64,000 nt of DNA from DASVCN01 sp040905665. GTDB lineage: Bacteria > Deinococcota > Deinococci > Deinococcales > Trueperaceae. Positions 40,888 to 49,857 of the stretch are shown one piece after another; position 1 is the first letter of the stretch, and each line of letters starts with the position of its first letter. The stretch covers positions 1-64,000 of the forward strand of contig JBBDRD010000046.1 in NCBI GenBank assembly GCA_040905665.1, in the 5' to 3' direction. Below the pieces are notes generated by a model. It was not told where the DNA came from, ran no database searches, and worked only from the letters and a program-made list of their open reading frames with translations. The position numbers and the translations under genes were made by a program.

Positions 40888-42132
40888 TCACGGTTGCTCC
40901 GCACCTTGATATATGCGCGTATCAGGGCGGAAGGCCGCCCAGGCGAACCACAATGTGTTGTCGTGGACGACAGGCTCCAGCTGCTCGCCGGCCAAGGAAC
41001 CTTCGAGCCCTTGACCCAGCATGTTCCAGCGCGTCCCGGTCTCCTGGTCGACGAACGCCTCGCCGTCCCATTCGAAGGTAAGGGTCTTTCCGTCGACGTT
41101 ACGCTCGAACACGGCTACCGCTCCCACGTCGCTGCCAGCGGAAATCTGGCGCGCGTCCAGTGCCGAGGCCGTCCCAGGCGTCCAGAACACCACGATCTCT
41201 GAGCCGGAGATTTCGTCGTGAACCACCCGTTCGACCTCGAGTCGTTCGAAGGGATACGCTGCCGGCTCATCGGCGTCGATGGTCACAACGCGTGCCTTGG
41301 GAGGCAGCCGCCCGTCGACCGTTCCCTGGAAGAGGAACGGAGGAGAATCGGCATCGTCGTAGCCGGCGTACGGATTGTTTCCGTAGGAACGATTGAACCC
41401 CGTCTCGCGAGACATCACCAGAGCCTCCGGAAATGCGGCCCGGAACTCTTCGAAAGAAAGGATCTGCGCGGGGTAGCGGGTCAGTTCGTGCCCGGCAAAG
41501 GCTCCAACTTCTCCCTCGCCCACGAGTTGCGACCAGAGAGTGTGAGTGCGGTCATCGAACATCAGCAGGTTGGAAAGGTAGAGCAGTCCGGAAACGCCGA
41601 ACGTGACCGTTATCGTTTCCTCCACGCCCTGCCCCTCCGCTTCGCTGGGGGTGCCCTCCACCTCCCGTTGCTCGGGCGCGTCCTCGCGATCGCCCCTCAC
41701 CGGCGCTTGTGATGGAACCGGCACACGCCTGTCGAAGGCCAGAGCGCTGTTGCACAGCGGACAGAATGTGACCGCCACCGGCACTCCTCCTATCTCGTCG
41801 TTGGCGATCTCGTGCCAGGTGAGGATTTGCAGCGGGTAGGCTTTGGTTTCGTCGTTGAGCGTCACGACAATCACCGGTTCGATGGGACGGAGCCAGTCGG
41901 CCGCCTCGTCCTGCGGAATGAACTTGGGCATCGGTGTCGGCCCGGCTACGCCCGTCAGGCCCGCGAAGCCGAGCGCTGGTATCCCCTGTGGCGGCGGTCC
42001 ACCGCTCAATATCTCGTCGGTCGGGATGGTGGCATTCTCGAGGTCGAGCCCAAGTTCGTGCATTATCCGCTCGGGTTGCGCGCTTGCGAGCGACAGCAGC
42101 AAAACGAGCAGCAGCATCGTAATCGTACGCAT
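40888..42132 (-). CDS. DUF3179-family exported protein
   Basis: A 414-residue protein with a signal peptide (residues 1-18, ending Ala-Ser-Ala before Gln). The DUF3179 hallmark Val-Thr-Phe-Cys-Pro-Leu-Cys-Asn-Ser (Cys 124, Cys 127) follows Thr-Trp-His-Glu-Ile-Ala-Asn-Asp, and the later Trp-Ser-Gln-Leu and Asn-Pro-Tyr-Ala-Gly-Tyr are also typical. A Glu/Pro-rich insertion of about 40 residues (about 135-175) is unusual. The family has no established biochemical role; a CxxC-containing metal or redox centre outside the cell is plausible. It stands alone on the minus strand. Confidence 0.82.
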   Translation of the reverse strand: MRTITMLLLVLLLSLASAQPERIMHELGLDLENATIPTDEILSGGPPPQGIPALGFAGLTGVAGPTPMPKFIPQDEAADWLRPIEPVIVVTLNDETKAYPLQILTWHEIANDEIGGVPVAVTFCPLCNSALAFDRRVPVPSQAPVRGDREDAPEQREVEGTPSEAEGQGVEETITVTFGVSGLLYLSNLLMFDDRTHTLWSQLVGEGEVGAFAGHELTRYPAQILSFEEFRAAFPEALVMSRETGFNRSYGNNPYAGYDDADSPPFLFQGTVDGRLPPKARVVTIDADEPAAYPFERLEVERVVHDEISGSEIVVFWTPGTASALDARQISAGSDVGAVAVFERNVDGKTLTFEWDGEAFVDQETGTRWNMLGQGLEGSLAGEQLEPVVHDNTLWFAWAAFRPDTRIYQGAEQP

Positions 42133-42517
42133 GCGGATGTCACATCCAATCTTCGGCCAGGTGGAGCCCGCGATGGTGGAAGCGCCCGGAAAGACGCTCC
42201 GACCACCGCGGCTCGGCGATTATCTGAAGGCGTCTCCCAGTCCGGGGAAGGTGAGAACGTTGCGGATGTTGGCCTGGGTGCGGCCGTCTTCCAGGGTCTG
42301 GGGAGCTGATATGGCCCTGTGCCAGCCCCTCGCCCCCATCAGGACTCCAGGTTCCTCCCTATCGGCCGCTGATTCGGTCAATCTGTTGACGGGGGGAGCG
42401 CCGTCGTCTGGCTGCGGCGGCCTCCCGGCCCCGACCCTTTAAGTCGCGGAGGGCTTGCCATTCTCGCCGACATTGTTCGCCGTCGTGGCGTCCTAGCATC
42501 TAGTCGAGGCGATATCG
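42133..42517. other. Divergent spacer with a possible gene remnant
   Basis: About 385 bases between divergent genes, so it should contain both promoters. On the minus strand a frame ending at TAA 42220-42222 has a protein-like tail (Asn-Ile-Arg-Asn-Val-Leu-Thr-Phe-Pro-Gly-Leu-Gly) without a start, which may be the end of a lost gene. I could not assign it. The stretch 42390-42440 is very GC-rich. Confidence 0.35.
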
Positions 42518-43267
42518 GTGTCCGGAGTGCAACCGTCGAGGCGAGCAAAAGTATTCATATCCGGAGAGCTCGGGCGGCAGGTGTCGCAGCCAGATCTCTT
42601 CGATAGTTACAGGCCGCCTTTCGATCTTGAGGCCGACATGCTTTTCGCCGCGACTTCTACGCCCACCAGCTATCTGAGCCGCTCGTTCGCAGGTGTTCCC
42701 TTTCTCGACATCGCCGGTTCCACCCCCCTGGTTCTCTGGTTCAGCCGCGTTCGTACGCTCTGCCACGGACCGGCAGAGCAGCGGGAGTGCCTGGACCAGG
42801 CGTCCGGCTTCGGCTATAACGAACTCAATGTGGTTGCCCTGTTACGCGGGCGGCGCCTGTTCGTTCCCGTAATCTATGCTGGCGGCGGTCTCACGCAGCG
42901 ACTTGGCCACCGTTACGGCATGCCGAAGCGACCGGTTGAGATGACCTTCGCAGCCGACCAGCGGAGGGTGAACTCCGTGGTGACGTTCGCTCGAGCTCGA
43001 AGTGAAGCTAGCGGACGCCTGCTCGCCTCCGGGCGCATTCTGGCAAGGGTCTTCGACTGGCCGGCGCCCTGGTGGAGCTGGCCCGCAGATTTTCCCGACG
43101 GCTCGTTCATTCGCGCGCTCATCCAGCGGGTGCCGCTCGCGCAACTCACCTACCTCTCCGGCACGCTGGCGCTCGATGAGCCGTGGCTACCCAGGCCCGC
43201 CCGACTGTGGCCGCTCGGCCTGTACGTTCCCGGGCTACGGATGCGACTTCCCGCCCCCGGGGAGTGA
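42518..43267 (+). CDS. Acetoacetate-decarboxylase-like protein
   Basis: A 249-residue protein that resembles the acetoacetate decarboxylase (ADC) fold. The region Gly-Tyr-Asn-Glu-Leu-Asn-Val-Val followed by Phe-Val-Pro-Val-Ile-Tyr and Arg-Tyr-Gly-Met-Pro-Lys-Arg-Pro matches the ADC pattern in which the lysine after Gly-x-Pro forms part of the active site. Many ADC-superfamily members are not decarboxylases but act on larger oxo compounds, so the reaction is open. The GTG start at 42518 has a weak GAGGCGAT site. It precedes the hydrolase-OsmC fusion on the same strand. Confidence 0.65.
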   Translation: MSGVQPSRRAKVFISGELGRQVSQPDLFDSYRPPFDLEADMLFAATSTPTSYLSRSFAGVPFLDIAGSTPLVLWFSRVRTLCHGPAEQRECLDQASGFGYNELNVVALLRGRRLFVPVIYAGGGLTQRLGHRYGMPKRPVEMTFAADQRRVNSVVTFARARSEASGRLLASGRILARVFDWPAPWWSWPADFPDGSFIRALIQRVPLAQLTYLSGTLALDEPWLPRPARLWPLGLYVPGLRMRLPAPGE

Positions 43268-43322
43268 GCGATGGATCTCAGCGAGACCGACCGTGGTTAC
43301 ACTATGGGAGTAGTCCGGAGGG

Positions 43323-44579
43323 ATGATGCCATCACGAAGAATCGCATTCGACAACGGCCGCGGGCAGCGCCTTTCGGCGCGTCTGGACCTGCCCGTCGAC
43401 GGCGCACCCAACGCCTACGCCATGTTGGCCCACTGCTTCACCTGCTTTAAGGACCTGCGGAGCCTGCGCCGGCTCTCGTCGGCCCTGGCACAGGCGGGCT
43501 TCGCGGTCCTGCGCCTGGACTTCACCGGCCTCGGCGAGAGCGAAGGTGAGTTCGCAGCGACCAGCTTCTCCTCGAATGTCACGGATGTAGTGGCGGCAGC
43601 GAGTCACCTAGAGGAGCATTACCAGGCGCCCGCATTGCTGGTGGGACACTCGCTCGGGGGTGCCGCCGTGCTGGCGGCCGCGCCGGACCTGCCCTTGGTC
43701 CGGGCGGTCGCCACCGTTGGGGCGCCGGCCGACCCACAGCACGTCGAAAGGCTCATCACGGCGGATCGTAGCGCCATCGAGATGCAAGGCGAGGCACTCG
43801 TCGACATCGGTGGGCGCCCCTTCACCGTCCGGCGACAGTTCCTGGAGGATCTCCGGGGTTCCGGCCTGCCCGAGAGCGTTGCCCGGCTGCGGCGCCCCCT
43901 GCTCCTGCTCCACTCCCCTACCGATACGGTGGTCGGCATCGACAACGCTCGCCGGCTGTTCGACGCAGCCTGGCACCCCAAGAGTTTCGTGTCGCTGGAC
44001 GGGGCCGATCACCTGCTCTCCGATCCCGGTGACGCCGAGTTCGCCGGCAGCCTGATCGCCTCCTGGGCGCGCCGCTATATCGAGCCGCCAGGTCAGGCGG
44101 AGTGGAAGAGCGATCCACACGATAACCGTGTCGTAGCCAGAACCGAGCGCGGACTGCGCACAGAGATATTGGCCGACGGTTTCGGGCTCGTGGCGGACGA
44201 GCCTGTCTCGCTAGGCGGGACCGAAACAGGGCCTACCCCTTACGATCTGCTGGTGGCTGCGCTGGGCGCCTGCACCACCATGACCCTGCGCCTGTATGCC
44301 GACCGCAAGGAGTGGCCGCTCGAGGCGGCCCAGGTGAGAGTGCGACACAGTAAGGCGCACGCCGAGGACAGCGCTAGGGACGCCGAGGAGACGCCTCGCG
44401 GGGGAAAGTTAGACCGGTTCGAGTTGGAGCTCGACCTGCTCGGGCCGCTCGACGAGGAGCAGCGTGCCCGACTGCTGGAGATCGCCAATCGCTGTCCAGT
44501 GCATCGTACCCTGCAAGAAGGCCCTGTCGAGATTGCCACTAGCTTGCTGGAAGCCCAGGTTGCCGGCCCGTTAGTGTAG
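43323..44579 (+). CDS. Alpha/beta hydrolase-OsmC fusion protein
   Basis: A 418-residue bifunctional protein. The N-terminal alpha/beta hydrolase (about 1-255) has nucleophile Ser 110 in Gly-His-Ser-Leu-Gly-Gly, an acidic residue at Asp 201 and His 230. The C-terminal OsmC-like domain (about 260-415) has the two peroxide-reducing cysteines Cys 317 (Gly-Ala-Cys-Thr-Thr-Met) and Cys 391 (Asn-Arg-Cys-Pro-Val-His). This fusion is a known architecture; it probably removes organic or lipid hydroperoxides, with the hydrolase domain acting on the ester. AGGAGGG... style spacing before the tandem ATG codons (43323, 43326) leaves the exact start open by one residue. Confidence 0.9.
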   Translation: MMPSRRIAFDNGRGQRLSARLDLPVDGAPNAYAMLAHCFTCFKDLRSLRRLSSALAQAGFAVLRLDFTGLGESEGEFAATSFSSNVTDVVAAASHLEEHYQAPALLVGHSLGGAAVLAAAPDLPLVRAVATVGAPADPQHVERLITADRSAIEMQGEALVDIGGRPFTVRRQFLEDLRGSGLPESVARLRRPLLLLHSPTDTVVGIDNARRLFDAAWHPKSFVSLDGADHLLSDPGDAEFAGSLIASWARRYIEPPGQAEWKSDPHDNRVVARTERGLRTEILADGFGLVADEPVSLGGTETGPTPYDLLVAALGACTTMTLRLYADRKEWPLEAAQVRVRHSKAHAEDSARDAEETPRGGKLDRFELELDLLGPLDEEQRARLLEIANRCPVHRTLQEGPVEIATSLLEAQVAGPLV

Positions 44580-44590
44580 GAGCCTTGAGA

Positions 44591-45229
44591 GTGAACGATC
44601 ATCTCGCATCCAGTTCGTTTGCCGAGCTGCTTGATTACCGGCGACAGGTCGCCGAGCTCTATGCGGAGGTTCGCCGGTCAGGCTCCGGTGCCCCTGGGGT
44701 TCACAATCGCTTTCAGGAGGGGCGGAATGACCTTTTTGCGGCGCACCCGCAGTCCCCATTGAGCCCGCCGCAGCGCCGTGGCTTTACCGGGCTTTCTTTC
44801 TTCCCGTACGAACCGAGCCTGCGCTTCTGCCTTTCCGTCGATACCGACGTGCAAGCGGAGGTCTTCGAGGTGCGGCTCGAGGACGACGGCCTGGTCGAAC
44901 TGGAGCGAGTCGCAAAGGTGCGCTTGAGCCTGAAGGGACGGACGGCAGAGCTCTCGCTGTTCTGGCTGGGCGGCTACGGCGGCGGCCTGTTTCTGCCTTT
45001 CCGTGATGCGACCAATGGGGCGGAAACCTATGGCGGCGGCCGTTACCTGCTCGATACGATAAAGGGCGCGGAGCTCGGTGAGGAGGAAGGCCGCCTCGTC
45101 ATCGACTTCAACTATGCCTATAATCCGTCCTGTGCCTACGACTCCAGCTGGGACTGTCCGCTGCCGCCCGCCGAGAATCGCCTTGAACTGCCCATACGCG
45201 CCGGCGAAAAGGCCTTTAGCCGACCGTAG
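44591..45229 (+). CDS. DUF1684-family protein
   Basis: A 212-residue soluble protein. The conserved DUF1684 block is clear: Phe-Arg-Asp-Ala-Thr-Asn-Gly-Ala-Glu-Thr-Tyr-Gly-Gly-Gly-Arg-Tyr-Leu, then Asp-Phe-Asn-Tyr-Ala-Tyr-Asn-Pro-Ser-Cys-Ala-Tyr and Cys-Pro-Leu-Pro-Pro-Ala-Glu-Asn. GTG 44591 is chosen because TAGGAG is eight bases upstream; TTG 44585 would be too close. The family is widespread and uncharacterised. It starts 12 bases after the OsmC fusion, so both belong to one unit. A hairpin (CGACCG 45221-45226, CGGTCG 45232-45237) overlaps its stop. Confidence 0.85.
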   Translation: MNDHLASSSFAELLDYRRQVAELYAEVRRSGSGAPGVHNRFQEGRNDLFAAHPQSPLSPPQRRGFTGLSFFPYEPSLRFCLSVDTDVQAEVFEVRLEDDGLVELERVAKVRLSLKGRTAELSLFWLGGYGGGLFLPFRDATNGAETYGGGRYLLDTIKGAELGEEEGRLVIDFNYAYNPSCAYDSSWDCPLPPAENRLELPIRAGEKAFSRP

Positions 45230-45304
45230 TTCGGTCGCCGGTCATACAGCCGCCTTCTATCGCGGCTGCTACTTTCAGTTAGCGCAACCAACAGGAGGTT
45301 GAGA

Positions 45305-46870
45305 ATGCCCACCCCATATGCCCGTGCCAGCCAAGAGGCACCGCCGGTCACGCCTTCGTTCCTGGCGAGAGTCCTGCGGTCCGCAGGTCCGGTGACAGTC
45401 ATTTTGGCTGTCGCTTCTCTTTTTATGGGAACTGCCGCGGTCGCTCAAGTCGGAACCTTGCGTGTTGCGATCGAGCCGCCAGTGCAGCTCGATCCAGCCT
45501 TCGCCTCTTCCGATTCGGAAATCGCCGTCCTCAATTCGGTCTACGACTATTTGATCGATATCGACGCGCAGAACGACATTCAGCCCCGTCTGGCCAGCGA
45601 CTGGACTGTGTCGGACGACGGGCTCAGGTACACGTTTCGCTTGGCCGAAGGGGTGACATTTCATGACGGCAGCGCTCTTCGCGCCCAGGACGTCGTGTGG
45701 ACCTTCGACCGCCTGCGCGACCCGAGCCTGGAGCTTCCTACCAGCGACCTGTACGCCAACATCGCCGACATCACTACAAGCGGGGAGCTCGAGGTCACCT
45801 TCACGCTCCACCAGACCAACCCTTTCTTTCTGTACGACCTGAGCGACAATCATGCACTCATCGTGAAAGCCGGCACGGCGGACGCCGGGACGAACTTCAA
45901 CGGGACCGGCCCCTTTCGGGTAGACGACTACCGCGTAGGCACGCGGATGTCGCTCTCGGCAAACGAAAGCTACTTCATCGATGGCAAGCCGGGCGTGGAA
46001 AACCTCGAGCTGATCTTCTTCAGCGATCAGGTGGCTGCAGTGGACGCAATTCGGGGGGGTCAAGTCGACCTGGTGCTTCGCATGCCGACTCCACTGTTCC
46101 TTACCCTGCAGGCGGAGCCAGGGATCGAAGCCGTCTCCGTGCCCACCAACGCATTCGACCTCGTCCGCCTCCGTGCCGACCGGCCGCCTGGCGACGACCC
46201 CCGCGTGCAGCAGGCCCTAAAGCTGCTCACCGACCGTGACGCCATCATCGAAGCTGTGACGCTCGGACTGGGCGCACCGGGAAAGCACAGTCCGATCGGC
46301 CCCTTGTATAGTCAGTACTTTGCGGAAGAGCTGGAAGTGCCGGAACCGGACGTCGAGCAAGCGCGCCAGCTTCTTGCCGAAGCCGGTTACGAGGATGGAC
46401 TGGAGCTCGAGCTGCACACTCCCGATACAGGAGACCGCCCGACGTTAGCAGTGGTTCTCAAGGACCAGTGGGCGCGAGGCGGAGTCGATATTGAGGTAAT
46501 TGTGCAGCCGGAGAGCGTCTACTACAGCGACGGTGGCTGGCTCGATGTCGGCCTGGGCATAACCGGCTGGGGTTCAAGGCCCATCCCGCAGTACTTCCTC
46601 GACGTGATGGTGGCGTGCGATGCGGTATGGAATGAGGCCCATTGGTGCGACGAAGAGGTCGACCGGCTGATCGAAGTGGCCGGCACGACGCTTGACGACG
46701 AGGCTCGCGCCGAGGCATACCTTGAAATTCAGCGCATCCTTCTCGAGCGCGGTCCGCTGATCATCCCCTACTTCTTCCCGCAGTTCGGTGCCATCCGTGA
46801 GACGTTCGAGAACTTCGAGCTAAAGGCCTTCCCGGGCAGGAGCGATTTGGCAGCGATACAGGTCCGCTAA
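45305..46870 (+). CDS. Peptide-type ABC transporter solute-binding protein (SBP family 5)
   Basis: A 521-residue exported binding protein. ATG 45305 lies six bases after AGGAGG. The N-terminus is long before the hydrophobic signal core (about 32-48), which ends Ala-Val-Ala-Gln. Family 5 features follow: Leu-Arg-Val-Ala-Ile-Glu-Pro-Pro-Val-Gln-Leu-Asp-Pro, Thr-Phe-Arg-Leu-Ala-Glu-Gly-Val-Thr-Phe-His-Asp-Gly and Gly-Thr-Gly-Pro-Phe-Arg-Val. It starts a five-component importer (binding protein, DppC, fused ATPases, DppB). Ligand unknown. Compared with the 11883 protein it has its own full transport machinery. Confidence 0.9.
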   Translation: MPTPYARASQEAPPVTPSFLARVLRSAGPVTVILAVASLFMGTAAVAQVGTLRVAIEPPVQLDPAFASSDSEIAVLNSVYDYLIDIDAQNDIQPRLASDWTVSDDGLRYTFRLAEGVTFHDGSALRAQDVVWTFDRLRDPSLELPTSDLYANIADITTSGELEVTFTLHQTNPFFLYDLSDNHALIVKAGTADAGTNFNGTGPFRVDDYRVGTRMSLSANESYFIDGKPGVENLELIFFSDQVAAVDAIRGGQVDLVLRMPTPLFLTLQAEPGIEAVSVPTNAFDLVRLRADRPPGDDPRVQQALKLLTDRDAIIEAVTLGLGAPGKHSPIGPLYSQYFAEELEVPEPDVEQARQLLAEAGYEDGLELELHTPDTGDRPTLAVVLKDQWARGGVDIEVIVQPESVYYSDGGWLDVGLGITGWGSRPIPQYFLDVMVACDAVWNEAHWCDEEVDRLIEVAGTTLDDEARAEAYLEIQRILLERGPLIIPYFFPQFGAIRETFENFELKAFPGRSDLAAIQVR

Positions 46871-46877
46871 GGGCCTC

Positions 46878-47753
46878 GTGGCAACGTCACTCGCATCGTC
46901 ACAAGCCGCGCAAGGCAAGCCGTCCCGCCGGCTACGCGTGCTGAAGTCTCTCTTTGAAAGGCGCAGCGCGGCTTTCGGTACCACGGTCGTGCTCTTCTTC
47001 CTGCTCGTTGCGCTGCTGGGACCGCTCCTTGCCCCCTACGGCGCCAACGAGCAGATCCTGAGCGAGGCACGACAGCCACCCTCTCTTCAACGCCCTTTCG
47101 GTACAGATCATATTGGTCGGGACGTCTTTAGCCGAGTAGTTTTGGGCGCGAGAGACATCTTCGTACTTGCAGGAGTCGGGACGCTACTCGCCGTGGTGGC
47201 CGGCACCATCATTGGGCTGCTTGCCAGCTACCTGGGCGGGCTGACCGAGGAGCTCACTTTCCGCTTCTTCGATAGCGTGCTCGCCATGCCCGCCCTGCTG
47301 TTTGCCCTTTTGTTGATGGGAACCTTCGGTCCCTCGAGAGGCAACGTGCTGATCGTCATCACCGTTGCCTATATCCCGATCGTTGCGCGAGTAGTGCGCA
47401 GCGTCGTGCTGCCCGTCAAGACAAAGGACTATGTTGCCGCGGCACGGATGCAGGGCGAGCCGATCACTCGCATCATCTTTCGCGAGATCCTGCCTTCGGT
47501 GTTGCCGGCCCTGGCGGTCGAGTCGGCGCTGCGATTCTCCTACGCGATCTTTCTGGTGGCGTCACTGGGCTTTCTGGGAGCCGGAGTGCAGCCGCCAAAC
47601 CCGGACTGGGGCCTGATGATCAGCGAAGCCCGAACGTTCGTTTCGCTCACCCCCTGGTCGCTCTACTTCCCGGCCGCCGCGATTTCGCTGCTGGTGATCT
47701 CTGTGAACCTGATGGCCGACGGCCTGAAGTCCGTGCTGCAGGGCCAAGCGTGA
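46878..47753 (+). CDS. Peptide-type ABC transporter permease (DppC family)
   Basis: A 291-residue permease with an N-terminal cytoplasmic segment and about six membrane helices. The family signature Arg-Pro-Phe-Gly-Thr-Asp-His-Ile-Gly-Arg-Asp-Val-Phe-Ser-Arg is present. The ATPase-docking loop reads Tyr-Val-Ala-Ala-Ala-Arg-Met-Gln-Gly-Glu, where most family members have Gly at the Gln-Gly position. The GTG start at 46878 lies seven bases after the binding-protein stop, without a clear ribosome site, so it probably depends on translation of the previous gene. Confidence 0.88.
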   Translation: MATSLASSQAAQGKPSRRLRVLKSLFERRSAAFGTTVVLFFLLVALLGPLLAPYGANEQILSEARQPPSLQRPFGTDHIGRDVFSRVVLGARDIFVLAGVGTLLAVVAGTIIGLLASYLGGLTEELTFRFFDSVLAMPALLFALLLMGTFGPSRGNVLIVITVAYIPIVARVVRSVVLPVKTKDYVAAARMQGEPITRIIFREILPSVLPALAVESALRFSYAIFLVASLGFLGAGVQPPNPDWGLMISEARTFVSLTPWSLYFPAAAISLLVISVNLMADGLKSVLQGQA

Positions 47754-47757
47754 CGCA

Positions 47758-49857
47758 ATGACGGTTCCTGCTCTGATGATTGAAAACCTCAGCGTCGCGT
47801 ACGACCAAGGCGGCCACCTCCAAACGGTCTTGCGCGACATCGATCTCACCATCGAACCGGGGCAGGCATATGGACTGGTGGGGGAGAGCGGTAGCGGAAA
47901 ATCGACACTCGCCCTCGCGGCGATGCGCTCCCTGAGCGGGAGCGGGAGAATAGGTGGCGGCAGCATCGAGCTCGCCGGCGTGAACCTGCTCGACTTGGAT
48001 CCGGAAGAGATGCGCCTGCTGTGGCGCAGTCGGATCAAGCTGGTGCCTCAAGACGCCGGCTCCTCGCTCAATCCGCGGCTGAAAGTTGGACGGCAGATCG
48101 CCGAGGGACTCGACCTGGTTGGGCGCCAGCGGCAGGCAAGTGTGCATGAACTCCTGGGACGCGTTGGCTTGGCCGATCCGCTTCGCGTGGCGAACAGTTA
48201 TCCCCATCAACTGTCGGGTGGCATGCAACAACGAGTGATGATCGCCATGGCGCTCGGTGGAACCCCCGAGCTCCTGATCCTGGACGAGCCGACTACCAAT
48301 CTCGATGTGACGACCGAGGCGACTATCCTCGATCTCGTCAAAGACCTGCTGCGGGAGCGAAATACGGCGGTGTTGTACGTGTCGCACAGCCTCGGGGTGG
48401 TGGCCCAGCTGTGCGACAGGGTCGCCGTGCTGTATGCCGGCGAGCTCGTCGAGGACGCGACGGTGGAAGGGCTCTACAACACTCCGCTGCACCCATACAC
48501 ACGCGGTCTGCTGGACAGCGTGCCTCAGATAGGCAAGGACAGGCGGCGCGAGGAGCTGCGACCGGTTACCGGCTCCATTCCGGAACCCGGCGCTCTGCCG
48601 GCCGGCTGCGTCTTTGCCCCCCGCTGCCCACTCGCCAACGACTTCACTCGCGAGAACCGCCCGCAGCTTGAGTCGGCCGGGTTGTCACGCCGCGTTCGCT
48701 GCCATCGCTGGCAGGAGGTAGCTGAGGGCGCCGTGAGTCCGCGACAGCCGGGACGAGATGCGGTTCACGCCGGCACTGCCGTCATGGACCGAGCGGGCGA
48801 GCTTGTGCTCGAGGTCAGCGAGCTCGAGAAGCGGTTTCCCTTGAGGCGCGGCCTGGGAGAGTTGATCGCGGGACGACCGGCTGCCGCGGTTAGCGCGGTG
48901 GCCGGAGTCGACCTGAGCATCAGGCGCAGACGAACATTGGGTCTGGTAGGTGAGAGCGGCAGCGGGAAGTCGACGCTGGCGCGCTGCATCATCGGTCTCA
49001 TTACGCCGACCGGTGGCAGCATGAAGCTGCTCGACATCCCCTTGCAGCCCAGACTCTCACAGCGCGGCGAGAAGGTGTTGCGGCGCCTGCAGATGGTTTT
49101 TCAGAACGCCGACGAAGCCCTCAACCCGTACCTAACAGTGGGCGCGAGCTTGCGCCGTCCACTGGAGCGCTTGGCCGGTGCCTCCTCTGCCGATTTGGGG
49201 GAGCGACTCGCCGCGTTGCTCGAGGCGGTCCGGCTGAGTACGGATTACGCCGATCGGTACCCCTCCGAACTCTCTGGAGGCGAGAAGCAACGTGTGGCGA
49301 TCGCACGCGCCTTCGCCTCGGAACCCGACCTGCTCCTGTTCGACGAGTCGGTCTCCGGACTGGACGTCTCGGTCCAGGCATCGATACTGAACCTCCTCAG
49401 CGGGTTGCAGTTGGAGCGGGAAAGCGCTTACCTCTTCATCTCTCACGACCTGGCGGTGGTGGGCTACTTGGCCGACGAGATCGCCGTTATCTACCGCGGC
49501 CAGCTGATGGAAACCGGTCCTACGGACGCCGTCTTTGAGCCCCCCTACCACCCGTACACGGAAGCGCTGCTTTCGGCCATCCCGCTGCTTGACCCGACGG
49601 TTAGGAAGGAGCGGATTCGACTTCGTGGGGAGAATGGCGCGCCCGCCGGCTCTTCGACCGACGCTCCCGGAGGCTGTCCCTTTCATACCCGCTGCCCTCG
49701 TTTCCTCGGCGCGATCTGCGTGAACGAAGATCCGCCCTGGCAGGAGCACGAGAGCGGCAAGCGCATTTACTGTCATATCCCGCTTGCAGAGCTGGAACTA
49801 ATGCAGGAGCGGCCTGTTGCGTCTAGTAGCAGGAGCGGGACTGAGCTAGATGACTAG
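47758..49857 (+). CDS. Fused peptide ABC transporter ATPases (DppD-DppF fusion)
   Basis: A 699-residue protein with two nucleotide-binding domains that are normally separate subunits. Walker A motifs GESGSGKST are at 42-50 and 398-406. The signature loops read Leu-Ser-Gly-Gly-Met-Gln-Gln-Arg and Leu-Ser-Gly-Gly-Glu-Lys-Gln-Arg, and the Walker B regions Leu-Leu-Ile-Leu-Asp-Glu-Pro and Leu-Leu-Leu-Phe-Asp-Glu-Ser. Each half ends with the oligopeptide-transporter C-terminal domain, whose cysteines (Cys-Val-Phe-Ala-Pro-Arg-Cys, Cys-Pro-Phe-His-Thr-Arg-Cys) suggest an iron-sulfur cluster as in DppD. In the second Walker B, Ser replaces the usual Pro after Asp-Glu. It overlaps the DppB gene by eight bases. 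Confidence 0.92.
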   Translation: MTVPALMIENLSVAYDQGGHLQTVLRDIDLTIEPGQAYGLVGESGSGKSTLALAAMRSLSGSGRIGGGSIELAGVNLLDLDPEEMRLLWRSRIKLVPQDAGSSLNPRLKVGRQIAEGLDLVGRQRQASVHELLGRVGLADPLRVANSYPHQLSGGMQQRVMIAMALGGTPELLILDEPTTNLDVTTEATILDLVKDLLRERNTAVLYVSHSLGVVAQLCDRVAVLYAGELVEDATVEGLYNTPLHPYTRGLLDSVPQIGKDRRREELRPVTGSIPEPGALPAGCVFAPRCPLANDFTRENRPQLESAGLSRRVRCHRWQEVAEGAVSPRQPGRDAVHAGTAVMDRAGELVLEVSELEKRFPLRRGLGELIAGRPAAAVSAVAGVDLSIRRRRTLGLVGESGSGKSTLARCIIGLITPTGGSMKLLDIPLQPRLSQRGEKVLRRLQMVFQNADEALNPYLTVGASLRRPLERLAGASSADLGERLAALLEAVRLSTDYADRYPSELSGGEKQRVAIARAFASEPDLLLFDESVSGLDVSVQASILNLLSGLQLERESAYLFISHDLAVVGYLADEIAVIYRGQLMETGPTDAVFEPPYHPYTEALLSAIPLLDPTVRKERIRLRGENGAPAGSSTDAPGGCPFHTRCPRFLGAICVNEDPPWQEHESGKRIYCHIPLAELELMQERPVASSSRSGTELDD